Shown piece by piece: positions 36,185 through 47,897 of a DNA stretch of 64,000 nt. The position numbers and the translations under genes were made by a program. The stretch comes from Tautonia rosea. Its GTDB lineage: Bacteria; Planctomycetota; Planctomycetia; Isosphaerales; Isosphaeraceae. Location of the stretch: positions 310,001-374,000 of the forward strand of contig NZ_JABBYO010000006.1 in NCBI RefSeq assembly GCF_012958305.1. Direction: 5' to 3'. The notes under the pieces are model-generated. The model was not told the DNA's origin. It saw nothing but the letters and a program-made list of their open reading frames with translations, and did not search any database. Positions within the stretch are counted from its first letter, which is position 1, and every line of letters starts with the position of its first letter.

Positions 36185-36738
36185 TCGATCAAACCGTTGA
36201 GGTGGTCGCGGTACGCTCCGGTGCGCCTCGAAACACGGCCCTGGTGCGCCTCGGTGCGGTTCTGAGCGTTGACGCTATTTCATTGCTGGACAGGGAGTTC
36301 GGTCCAAACGGCACCGTTCGTTTCGGGAATCAGTCTTCCCGGGCGTTGGGTTGGTTTGGGGCCGCGACGGGTAGCCATTGAGGAGGCTGAGGCCGCGCGC
36401 CTCGGTGCACCTCGAAACAAAGCTCGGTGCGCTGCAATGCGATCTGGGGGAATCGCGGAAATCGGTTCTGTGACAGAGGGTTGCGTCATCACTCGGTCGT
36501 TCGTTTCGGGAAAACGGTGTGCGTAGGATACCACTCAACTGTGCAGGGAAAGGAGAGACACGTCGTTCCCGTCGAGGAGACATCAATGGGGGCTCGAATT
36601 GCCAAAGATCGAGGGGATGGAACTCATGAGGCTCCGTCTGAAAGGATCGGGAAATTGGGGAGGGGCAGTCACTCGGCTCAGAAAAAATCGGGAGACGGGG
36701 CGGGAACGGGTGGGACCGAACCCTCGGCGCAAACGAAC
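36185..36738. other. Intergenic region with short imperfect repeats
   Basis: The gap between trmL and the first GGM gene. I see no protein-like frame. The 15-base string CGTTCGTTTCGGGAA occurs twice (around 36315 and 36498) and related GTGCGCCTCG strings also recur. They are too short and diverged to call a named element. Confidence 0.4.
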
Positions 36739-36811
36739 GACGCCGCACCGCGATCGAATGCGGGGCGGCGTCGAAGGGAAGGCGTCGACCCTTCACAAAG
36801 GGGGTCGACGC
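36739..36811 (-). terminator. Two hairpins downstream of GGM gene A
   Basis: Stem GACGCCGCACCGC with its near-complement (one mismatch) at 36739-36772, and a perfect 10-base-pair stem GCGTCGACCC/GGGTCGACGC at 36782-36811. Both follow the stop of the minus-strand gene, the nearer one by 38 bases. The tracts after them are not strongly T-rich. Confidence 0.5.
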
Positions 36812-36849
36812 GGTTGACGATGGCGACCAGTCGATCGGATGGGATCGAA

Positions 36850-38568
<1,719 letters not shown>

Positions 38569-39114
38569 TTGAGGGGGAGCCTTTCTGCAATCGATGCGAT
38601 TGCACGCGTTGCTACGGTCGGGGAGCTTCGTCCAAACATGCGATCCAGCCTGAACTTGTGCTGGAGTGGTCGGACGGTTGATGCTTAGCATATCATGCCG
38701 ATCGAAGGTGGAAGTCGCCTCCGGCCCATCGCCGGATCTGGGGACCCGTATCCTTCGGTTGTTCTCCCTCAGACGGTAGGTTCAGAGCGTCTATTCGAAG
38801 CCGTTTCGGAGATCTGGTCCATGGATTCCGAACGCGCCGTTGCGTTCGTCGGAACCCGGAAAACCCGAACAGACCGAGGGGATTCGGCTCGATCAGTCGA
38901 ACGCAAGACCCTTGCAGAGGCGACGGACGAGAGATGACGTTCGACATGCGAGAACGCTCTGCGAGGTCAGCCGATTCATTCCATCGGCCGTCCTCCGCAA
39001 TCGTGGAGCGATTCGGGCTGAGAGGATCGTCCCGGAGGCGTTAGCCCCACGATCGTCGAGTCTCCGGCGACGGATTGCTCTGGAGAAAGGGAACAGAGTG
39101 TCTGCACTCAAACA
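38569..39114. other. Region upstream of GGM gene A, no gene seen
   Basis: About 550 bases between the start of copy A and the terminator of copy B. I find no protein-like frame in it. It should hold the copy A promoter, but I could not identify one. Confidence 0.4.
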
Positions 39115-39152
39115 ACGAAGCGGTCCCGCAACAGAGTACGGGACCGCTTCGT
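39115..39152 (-). terminator. Hairpin terminator of GGM gene B
   Basis: Perfect 14-base-pair GC-rich stem (ACGAAGCGGTCCCG and its complement) with a 10-base loop, about 92 bases after the stop of the minus-strand gene. Confidence 0.6.
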
Positions 39153-39243
39153 CTTCAATCGAACCTGGGCCTCGGCTCCGTGAAGAAGAAAAGGAACGGA
39201 GCCGAGGCAATGACCTGGGATGACCCAGATTCGGCAGAGTCGC

Positions 39244-40962
<1,719 letters not shown>

Positions 40963-41308
40963 GGGTCGGGCACCTTTCGTCAATCGTGAGGGATAGGGGA
41001 ATCTCCAGGACCAGGACACCACGTCCGTAGAAGTGCCCCGATGAACCGATGTTGGGGGGAAAAACGCCAATCGAGAGTTAGCCTAGCACGTCAATCGTGA
41101 GGCCTCAACGAGATCCGAACGGGAGGAAAATGCCCTGGATCTCTTTCTGCCAGTGACGACGATTTCGGGACCTCTATTCAACCGAATTGGGGTTTCCACG
41201 GGGTGGCGCTGGGCCGAAGCGTTGCATGCGATACAATCCGGGCAAGCCGGTCGGGAGGGCGAAAGGTGCTCGGCCCGGCACCGTGGTCGAACCGGGAGTG
41301 GTGGTTCC
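40963..41308. other. Divergent intergenic region, no gene seen
   Basis: 346 bases between the GGM copy B start and the thrC start. It should contain both promoters. No feature I can support. Confidence 0.4.
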
Positions 41309-42577
41309 ATGCGCTATGTGTCTCATCTGGCCTGCACTGTTTGCGGAGCGACGTATCCGCCCGACCGCGTGATGAATTTGTGCGAGCGGGACGGGAGGCC
41401 CGTGCAGGTGGTGCTCGACCTGGATCGGTTGCGAGCTGATCACGGGCCGGATCGATTCTGGAACCCCGAACGGCGCGACCTCTGGCGATTCGGCGGATTG
41501 CTGCCGCTAGATGTGACCGATCCGGACGACCGCCGGCATGTTGTCACGCTTGGTGAAGGGGCGACGCCGAGCCTGACGTATGAGCATCCACTGGCCGATC
41601 GCATTGGTTGTCGGCTGGAGGTCAAGGACGAGGGGAAGCCCCATGCCGGGTTCGGGGCGAATCCAACCCTGTCGTTCAAGGACCGGGGGATGGCGATGAC
41701 CGTCTCGATGGCCCGAGCGCTGGGGCTGAAACGACTGGCCGTGCCGACGCAAGGAAACGCAGGGGATGCCCTGGCGCGGTATGCGATCGCGGCCGATCTT
41801 GAGGCGGTGGTGGTGATGTCGCCCGACACGGATCGGCCGGTGCTTGGGAATGTGGCGGCGCTGGCAGCCTTGCATCCGGATCGGGTTCGGCTGGAGCTGG
41901 TGCCGGGAACGATCGTCGATTGCGCGGCTCGGGTGCGTGATCATTACGTCCCGCAGGGGTATTTCAGCGTGGCGACGTTCCAGGAGCCCGGCTGGCGGAC
42001 CGAGGGGAAGAAAACGCTCGGGCTGGAGATGGCCGAGCCGCAAGGGGATCGGCTGGCGGATCGTCGATGGCAGGTGCCCGATGTGATCGTCTATCCGACC
42101 GGAGGAGGGACGGGCGTGGTCGGCATGGCCAAGGGGTTCGACGAGCTGGAGGCGCTGGGGTTGATCGGCCCGAAGCGACCGAGGTTCGTCTGCGTGCAGT
42201 CATCGGTTACAACACCGTTGGTCCGGGCGTTCGATCGGGGAGACGAGGACATTACCCCCGAACCGGCAGGGCAGACGATCGCCACGGGGCTCAATGTGGC
42301 GAAGAATGTCGGCCATATCAACGTGTTGCGGATCATCCGGGAGACGGGGGGATGCGCAATTGCGGTGGATGATGATCGGATAAAGCAGGTGATCCGGCAG
42401 GAGTGGGACGATCGTTGGTTTGCCTGGTCGCCCGAGGGGGCGGCGACGCTGGCGGTGCTGGAGGAGCTAGCCGATCGTCGGATCGTGGGGCAAGGGGATC
42501 GCGTGGTCCTGGTCAACACGGCGTCGGCCGAGAAGTACTTGCCGACGATTCGAGACTGTTTCAATGGAGGATTGTGA
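41309..42577 (+). CDS. thrC: Threonine synthase
   Basis: 422 residues from the ATG at 41309 with GGGAG upstream. N-terminal zinc-ribbon-like CxxC (CTVCGATYP and LCERDG) followed by the PLP fold: GEGATPSL, NPTLSFKDRGM with the PLP Lys, PTQGNAGDALARYA, and VYPTGGGTGVVGMAKG. It converts O-phospho-L-homoserine to threonine, the last step of threonine synthesis. Convergent with the PlsC-type gene, with a stem-loop between. Confidence 0.92.
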   Translation: MRYVSHLACTVCGATYPPDRVMNLCERDGRPVQVVLDLDRLRADHGPDRFWNPERRDLWRFGGLLPLDVTDPDDRRHVVTLGEGATPSLTYEHPLADRIGCRLEVKDEGKPHAGFGANPTLSFKDRGMAMTVSMARALGLKRLAVPTQGNAGDALARYAIAADLEAVVVMSPDTDRPVLGNVAALAALHPDRVRLELVPGTIVDCAARVRDHYVPQGYFSVATFQEPGWRTEGKKTLGLEMAEPQGDRLADRRWQVPDVIVYPTGGGTGVVGMAKGFDELEALGLIGPKRPRFVCVQSSVTTPLVRAFDRGDEDITPEPAGQTIATGLNVAKNVGHINVLRIIRETGGCAIAVDDDRIKQVIRQEWDDRWFAWSPEGAATLAVLEELADRRIVGQGDRVVLVNTASAEKYLPTIRDCFNGGL

Positions 42578-42584
42578 GGCGGAG

Positions 42585-42621
42585 GCTCATGGCCGACGGG
42601 ACTCCGAGGCGGACCATGAGC
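42585..42621. terminator. Possible bidirectional hairpin between convergent genes
   Basis: GCTCATGG/CCATGAGC stem of eight pairs with a 21-base loop, in the short gap between thrC and the PlsC-type gene. The loop is long, so it is weak. Confidence 0.35.
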
Positions 42622-42648
42622 GATCACTCCGTCAATCGAGGGATATGG

Positions 42649-43734
42649 TCAGGGAAAGGCTGTCGGTTCTTGCTGTGATCGGACTTCCGGGTCCGCAGTC
42701 GGTTGGGTGAGGAAGACGAAGCCGTCGCGTTCGATCCGAGCTGTTCGCCCCAGGTCGTGCCAGTTGGGATTCCCGGCGCGGAGGACCTGGAGCCGGCCTT
42801 CGGTGTCGGGAGGGAGCGGGTGGCCGTCGGCATCAACCACGCGAAGGGCGACGCCGGGGACCGGTTGGCCGACCGAGCCGTCCTTGTGGCCGGTCTGGCG
42901 AATGATCCCGCGAGCAAAGTTCGGAGCCGAGGCGGTCAGGAGGCCAAACTCGGGATGCGTGAGGTGCGGCAAGCTCAAATCGATGGTTTCGGGAAGGATG
43001 GTCTTGTCACGCTCGGGGCGGTGCTCGAAGGCCCGAACGCCGGCCTCGATGATCGCTTGCCGGGCGTTGAAGACGGTCAACGGGCGATCAATCGGGGGGC
43101 CGAAGGAGACGATGATGGTTCGACGGATTCCTCGGGGCCACTTGCGGAAGAACCGGCCGCCGGAAAAGCTGAAGATGCTTCCCCAGAGATTATCGAGATA
43201 GACCGGGATGATCGTCGCCTCCTTGCGTCCTGATGCGATCACCTCGACCCCTCGATAGAGCGTGCCCATCACGCCGGTTCGAGAGATCTGACCTTCGGGG
43301 AACATGCCGAGGACCTCGCCATTGTCGAGGACCTCGAAGGCAGCGCGAAGCATGGCGCGCTGGGCCTTCGGGCCGCGATCGGGGACGGGGATCATGCCCG
43401 ATCGCTTCGCCAAGGGTCCGACGATCGGGATCTTCAGGTACGGGGCGAAGACCAGGGCCCGGCCTCGCCGAGGGACGGATCCAGCGAGAAGGAACCCGTC
43501 GATCCATGAAACGTGATTGGCGATGACCAGGACCGGCCCGGTTTTTGGCAGGTGCTCCAGACCAATGATCCGGAGCCGATAGACTGGCGTCAGCACGAAC
43601 CGGACGGCCGACTGGATACCGTCGGGATAGACCGCCGCGACGACCATCAAGATCAGCAGCGGACAGAGGGCCAGAAAGACCAGCACGGCCAGCGCCGCAC
43701 CGATCCAGACGAAGAGGTCAGGCAAGGAACTCAT
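42649..43734 (-). CDS. PlsC-type acyltransferase with an acyl-ACP synthetase remnant
   Basis: 361 residues from the ATG at 43734 (AAGGA upstream; an ATG at 43752 is also in frame). N-terminal membrane helix, then the acyltransferase motifs NHVSWIDG (NHx4D) and FPEGQISRTG. The last about 90 residues (from ASAPNFARGIIRQTG; then KDGSVGQPVPGV, DLGRTARIERDGFVFL) resemble the middle of the acyl-ACP synthetase half of Aas, without its ATP-binding and catalytic Lys motifs. The protein is probably active only as an acyltransferase on lysophospholipids or glycerol phosphates. The MFS gene is just upstream (overlap 17 bases). Confidence 0.8.
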   Translation of the reverse strand: MSSLPDLFVWIGAALAVLVFLALCPLLILMVVAAVYPDGIQSAVRFVLTPVYRLRIIGLEHLPKTGPVLVIANHVSWIDGFLLAGSVPRRGRALVFAPYLKIPIVGPLAKRSGMIPVPDRGPKAQRAMLRAAFEVLDNGEVLGMFPEGQISRTGVMGTLYRGVEVIASGRKEATIIPVYLDNLWGSIFSFSGGRFFRKWPRGIRRTIIVSFGPPIDRPLTVFNARQAIIEAGVRAFEHRPERDKTILPETIDLSLPHLTHPEFGLLTASAPNFARGIIRQTGHKDGSVGQPVPGVALRVVDADGHPLPPDTEGRLQVLRAGNPNWHDLGRTARIERDGFVFLTQPTADPEVRSQQEPTAFP

Positions 43735-45004
43735 CAGGGCGATCCTTCGCATCGGAGGCCCGCGGCGCCAGTCGCGCGAGCGGGCCGACCAGGAGCAAGG
43801 CCGGGAGCATCATCAACCCGGCCAGAAGAAACAAAGGGGGGTAGCTTCCGTCGAGGGCAACCAGCCCCCGGCCGAAGAGCGATCCCCCCAGAATATTCAG
43901 ATTGGTCACGGCCATGAACAGGGCAAACGTCGAGGCCGCGAGCCTTGGGTCGGCGGCCCCCATGGCCAGGGTGGCAAAGAGCACGTCGTTCCAGCCGTTG
44001 GCGACCCCGAACAGGAAGCCCAGTCCGGCGGCGGTGGCCACGTCTCCAACGGAGATGACGGCGTGGGCCATGGTCGATCCGATCAGGCCGACGACGCCGA
44101 GGAGAATCGTCCCTTTGCGTCCGAGAATCGGCGTGGCCAATGGCAGCAGAATGGCCCCGACCGCCCTTCCCGAGAGCCGGGCCGCGCCGCAGAGGCCGAC
44201 ATCGGATTCGTCAAAACCGCTCGATGCGTAAAAGAGCGGCAGATTGATCTCGACCCCCCACCCGGGTAGGGCGTACAGCAAGCCGAAGGCGATCAACGCG
44301 AGCCCTTTGGGGCGGATCAGGACCTTCAAGGCGTGCCAGTCGAACTGATCGCCGGGGTGGCCTTCCCGACGTTCTCGGATGACGAGGGTCAGCGCAAGCG
44401 GCGGAAGCCCCAACGCGGCGCAGGTGTAGAGAATCCAGCCGCTCTTGCCGGGGCCGATTCCCGTTTCGGAGAGGAAGTGACCGAAGGCGAACGTCATGAT
44501 CGTGGCCGCGACGAAGCGAGCGACCATGACGATCGACTGCACGCGGGGGCGATCGGCCTCGGGAGTGACATCGACGATCAGGCCGTCACAGCAGGTGTCG
44601 TAGATCGCCAGGCCGAGGACGGTGATCAGAGCCACCGCCGCGAAGCCGCCGACATGCTGCCCAGGATTGATCAGAGCCAGGCCAATCAGACCGAGGCTTT
44701 GCATCAAAATACCGAACCCGATGAACGGCCGACGATGCCCTAGGCCCAGCGGGTTGAATCGGTCGGAAATTGGTCCGAAGAGAAATTTCAAGGCAAAGGG
44801 CAAGATGATGGCAAAGGTTTGCACATCATTGATGGTGGTTTCTTCCAGCCCGGAGGCTTTCATGTAGAGCTGATTGAAATTGATGACGTAGGCGAACACC
44901 ACTCCTTGCAGCCCATAGACCAATGCAAAGAGGATCAGGTGGACCCGGCCGACGCGGGGCATGCCCAACCGTGTTGTGGGGCCGTCGCCGAGGCCCTCGG
45001 TCAT
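43718..45004 (-). CDS. MFS transporter
   Basis: 428 residues with about 12 hydrophobic helices. The first cytoplasmic loop has LKFLFGPISDR and GHRRPF, the usual MFS loop 2-3 pattern. The family resembles PAT/AmpG-type carriers. An LplT-like lysophospholipid flippase is an appealing alternative, because the next gene is an Aas-like acyltransferase, but no specific LplT motif is visible. Overlaps the phosphoesterase stop by four bases (45001-45004). Confidence 0.85.
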   Translation of the reverse strand: MTEGLGDGPTTRLGMPRVGRVHLILFALVYGLQGVVFAYVINFNQLYMKASGLEETTINDVQTFAIILPFALKFLFGPISDRFNPLGLGHRRPFIGFGILMQSLGLIGLALINPGQHVGGFAAVALITVLGLAIYDTCCDGLIVDVTPEADRPRVQSIVMVARFVAATIMTFAFGHFLSETGIGPGKSGWILYTCAALGLPPLALTLVIRERREGHPGDQFDWHALKVLIRPKGLALIAFGLLYALPGWGVEINLPLFYASSGFDESDVGLCGAARLSGRAVGAILLPLATPILGRKGTILLGVVGLIGSTMAHAVISVGDVATAAGLGFLFGVANGWNDVLFATLAMGAADPRLAASTFALFMAVTNLNILGGSLFGRGLVALDGSYPPLFLLAGLMMLPALLLVGPLARLAPRASDAKDRPDEFLA

Positions 45005-45726
45005 GCCGGCCCCCCTTGAGGCAAGGGGGCTGCCTGGGGTAAGCGTCCCAGGCGGAGCCCTTCACAATAAAGGTGCTTGGCGCGCTCGGGGAGGTCTGAG
45101 GCCAGGGTGCGGGCAATCGCCTCCTCAATCGGATAGGCAACTCGTTTGAGCTGGATCTTGCCGTCCTCGATGATCGCGTAGGCGGCTCTCGGGTCGCCGT
45201 CTCTCGGCTGGCCGAGGCTGCCGGGGTTCAACACGATGGTGTCGCCAGCCCGCAGGTTGAACTGCATGTGCGTGTGGCCGACGCAAACAATGTCGGCCTC
45301 GACTCCAGCCAGACGGCGGGTCCAGGTTCCGGGATCGTTCATCAGGTACTCGTCGAGCGGATCGCGCGGCGTGCCGTGGACGAGCAGGAATCGCTTGCCG
45401 CCGAGGGTCAGCCGTTGGGTCAACGGAAGCTGAAGCAGATACCGGCGCTCGTCGGGGCCGAGGGCCTGCCAGTGCTGTTGTCGGGTGACGCTGGTCAGGT
45501 AGCGGTAGCCGTGGTCGCCGCCGACGTCGATTCCCTGGGCAACACCGTGGTCGTGGTTCCCCCGGACGGCATGGTGGGCGTGAGTCATGGCCCATTGCAC
45601 GCAGGGCAAGGGGTCGGGGCCGTAATCGACCAGATCGCCGAGGCAGAGGCAAAGGTCGTGCGGCTCCTGGAGAGCCGACAGGGCCGCCCAGTTCGCGTGA
45701 ATGTCCGAGACGACGAGGATCCTCAA
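45001..45726 (-). CDS. Metallophosphoesterase (YfcE/MJ0936-like)
   Basis: 241 residues. TTG start at 45726 preceded by a near-perfect ribosome site AAGGAGGT six bases upstream. Calcineurin-like phosphoesterase motifs: SDIHAN, GDLVDYG, GNHDHG, LVHGTP, and GHTHMQF. They hold a two-metal site. The family includes phosphodiesterases and cyclic nucleotide hydrolases. The substrate is unknown. Co-transcribed with MFS, PlsC and probably asnB. Confidence 0.9.
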   Translation of the reverse strand: MRILVVSDIHANWAALSALQEPHDLCLCLGDLVDYGPDPLPCVQWAMTHAHHAVRGNHDHGVAQGIDVGGDHGYRYLTSVTRQQHWQALGPDERRYLLQLPLTQRLTLGGKRFLLVHGTPRDPLDEYLMNDPGTWTRRLAGVEADIVCVGHTHMQFNLRAGDTIVLNPGSLGQPRDGDPRAAYAIIEDGKIQLKRVAYPIEEAIARTLASDLPERAKHLYCEGLRLGRLPQAAPLPQGGPA

Positions 45727-45732
45727 CCCCCG

Positions 45733-45740
45733 ACCTCCTT
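45733..45740 (-). promoter_or_regulatory. Strong ribosome binding site deciding a TTG start
   Basis: AAGGAGGT on the minus strand, six bases before the TTG at 45726. No ATG in this position, so the site decides the start of the phosphoesterase. Confidence 0.75.
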
Positions 45741-45781
45741 GTGCGCGACGATCCCCGAATCGGGTTGCAACGGGTGATCCC

Positions 45782-47677
45782 TTAAGAGTCGCCCAGCCAG
45801 TGATCGATCCAGAGTTGCAACGAAACGAGCGTCCAGAGCGGTTTGCGATGATCGCGGACCCCGGCCCGATGTTCGGCCACCAGCCGGGAGACGGTCTCGG
45901 GCCTCAAGAGCCCCTGACGACGCAGGCGATCCGGGGCGAGCCGATCATCGAGCAACCCCGAAAGCGGCCCGTTCAACCAGCGGGCGACCGGAATGCCGAA
46001 GCCTTTCTTCGGACGCTTCAGGATCGACGCCGGTAGCCTATCCGCCACGGCGGCCTTGAGCAATCGCTTGCCGGTCCCTCGGCTGTACTTGTCGCCTGCC
46101 GGCAACGCCTGGACGAAGTCGACCAGCTCGGCATCAAGGAACGGCGCACGGACTTCCAGGCTGGTGGCCATGCTTGCGCGATCGACCTTTGTCAGGATGT
46201 CCTCGGGCAAGTAGGTGTCCTGATAGAGCCGGAGCGACTGAGTCAGCGGGTCGGCCCCGGGAGCAAGGGCGGCGGCTCGGGCCAGGTGCTCGCTCTCGAC
46301 GTCGATCGAGGGAGGATCGACGAGCAGATCGCTCAATTCCGACCCGCTGAACGATCCGATCCAGCGCAGGTGCGCCAGCGGACCCGGCTCGGAGGCCCCT
46401 CGCAGGAACTGCTTGAGCTTGAAGTCGAGGCTGATGTTGCCGTGATCGACGGGTAAGCGGCCGACCGCCGCGCCGACGAGCGACCGGATCGGCTTTGGCA
46501 CCCGTTGGAACGACCGGGCGAGCTGTTCGGCGGTGAAGGTCGGATAGCCGGCGAGCAGCTCATCGGCACCGTCGCCGCCCAGGCAGACGGTGACTTCCGA
46601 CCTTGCGAACCGGCTGAGCAGGTGGGTTGGCAGGATCGAGGCATCGCCGAACGGTTCGTCGAGCCATCCGGCGACCTCGGGCAAGAGATCGACCACATCA
46701 GACACGGCGAACGTGCGCTCGTGGTGATCGGTCCCGAGATGCCGGGCGACGGCTCGCGCGTGCTCGCTTTCGTCGAAGGTCGGGTCGTCGAAGCCAATTG
46801 AAAAGGTCCGAATTGATGCGGCCGGTTGCAAGTCGGCCACGGCCGCGGCGACGCTGGAGGAGTCGATCCCTCCGGACAGGAATACCCCGAGCGGCACGTC
46901 CGATCGCCGGTGCCGCGCGACCGCCTCGCGAAAGAGGCTCCAGAACTGGCGGCTCGCCTGGTTAAAGGGGAGGGCGTCGGCGTTGGAGACGGGCAGGGGG
47001 GCGTGCCAGTAGCGTCGCGGGGCCGCCGATCGGGGAGGATCGAGCGACCATTCGAGCAGGTGCCCCGCGGGAAGCTTTTTCATCCCTTGCCAGATGGAGT
47101 TGGGAGCGGGGACGTACTCGTAGGAGAGATAGCGGGCCAGGCCGTCGCGGTCGAGCTGTCTGGGCACCTCGGGATGGACGAGCAAGGCTTTCGGTTCGGA
47201 ACCGAAGACAAGGCCGCCGTGTGCGGTTTCGGCATAGAAGAGGGGTTTTTGCCCCATTCGGTCGCGGGCGAGGATGAGGAGCCGTCGCTTCGCATCCCAG
47301 AGGGCCAGGGCGAACATACCGTTTAATTGCCGGACGAAGTCGGGACCCTCTTCCTCATACAGGTGGACAAGGCTCTCGGTGTCGCAATGGGTCCGGTAGC
47401 GGTGGCCGAGGGCTTCGAGCCTCTTGCGAAGGTTGGGTTCATTGTAAAGCTCGCCGTTGTAGGTTACCCAGACGGTGCCATCCTCGTTGCTCATCGGCTG
47501 GGCGCCGAGGCTCGGGTCGATGATGGCCAGGCGTCGGTGTCCGAGGGCGACCGGCCCCTCGACAAACGCTCCGGAACCGTCCGGCCCTCGGTGGGTGATC
47601 GGTGCGGTCATGCGGTCGATGAGGGAGCGATCGGCGGCATCGCCGTCGCGGTTGAGGAAGCCGGCAATCCCGCACAT
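45782..47677 (-). CDS. asnB: Asparagine synthase (glutamine-hydrolysing)
   Basis: 631 residues. Catalytic Cys at position 2 (MCGIAGFLN) of the class II glutaminase domain, RRLAIID, NGELYN and CDTES of that domain. The synthetase domain follows, with the ATP-pyrophosphatase loop FLSGGIDSSSVAA. Length and layout are of the AsnB/Asn_synth group found in many exopolysaccharide clusters as well as in primary metabolism. It uses Gln and ATP to amidate Asp or a related acid. Upstream neighbour of the phosphoesterase (55-base gap). Confidence 0.93.
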   Translation of the reverse strand: MCGIAGFLNRDGDAADRSLIDRMTAPITHRGPDGSGAFVEGPVALGHRRLAIIDPSLGAQPMSNEDGTVWVTYNGELYNEPNLRKRLEALGHRYRTHCDTESLVHLYEEEGPDFVRQLNGMFALALWDAKRRLLILARDRMGQKPLFYAETAHGGLVFGSEPKALLVHPEVPRQLDRDGLARYLSYEYVPAPNSIWQGMKKLPAGHLLEWSLDPPRSAAPRRYWHAPLPVSNADALPFNQASRQFWSLFREAVARHRRSDVPLGVFLSGGIDSSSVAAAVADLQPAASIRTFSIGFDDPTFDESEHARAVARHLGTDHHERTFAVSDVVDLLPEVAGWLDEPFGDASILPTHLLSRFARSEVTVCLGGDGADELLAGYPTFTAEQLARSFQRVPKPIRSLVGAAVGRLPVDHGNISLDFKLKQFLRGASEPGPLAHLRWIGSFSGSELSDLLVDPPSIDVESEHLARAAALAPGADPLTQSLRLYQDTYLPEDILTKVDRASMATSLEVRAPFLDAELVDFVQALPAGDKYSRGTGKRLLKAAVADRLPASILKRPKKGFGIPVARWLNGPLSGLLDDRLAPDRLRRQGLLRPETVSRLVAEHRAGVRDHRKPLWTLVSLQLWIDHWLGDS

Positions 47678-47897
47678 AAGGAATGATGGGCCTCGTTTGA
47701 GTCTCCAAAGGGCCGATCGTGGCCCGGTCTTGATTCATTATTGCGGCCGAGCGTCGCCTGCCAAGCACATCGAGGCAAGAGGCACGCGGGCCGGCCGTTG
47801 AATTCGGCGCGGTTGGCGCATACGCTTGCCTTGTCGCGGATTCGGGCCGAACAGGCGTTCCGGCCCGGGAGGAAATGCGCCCTGGAGACGCTCCCCG

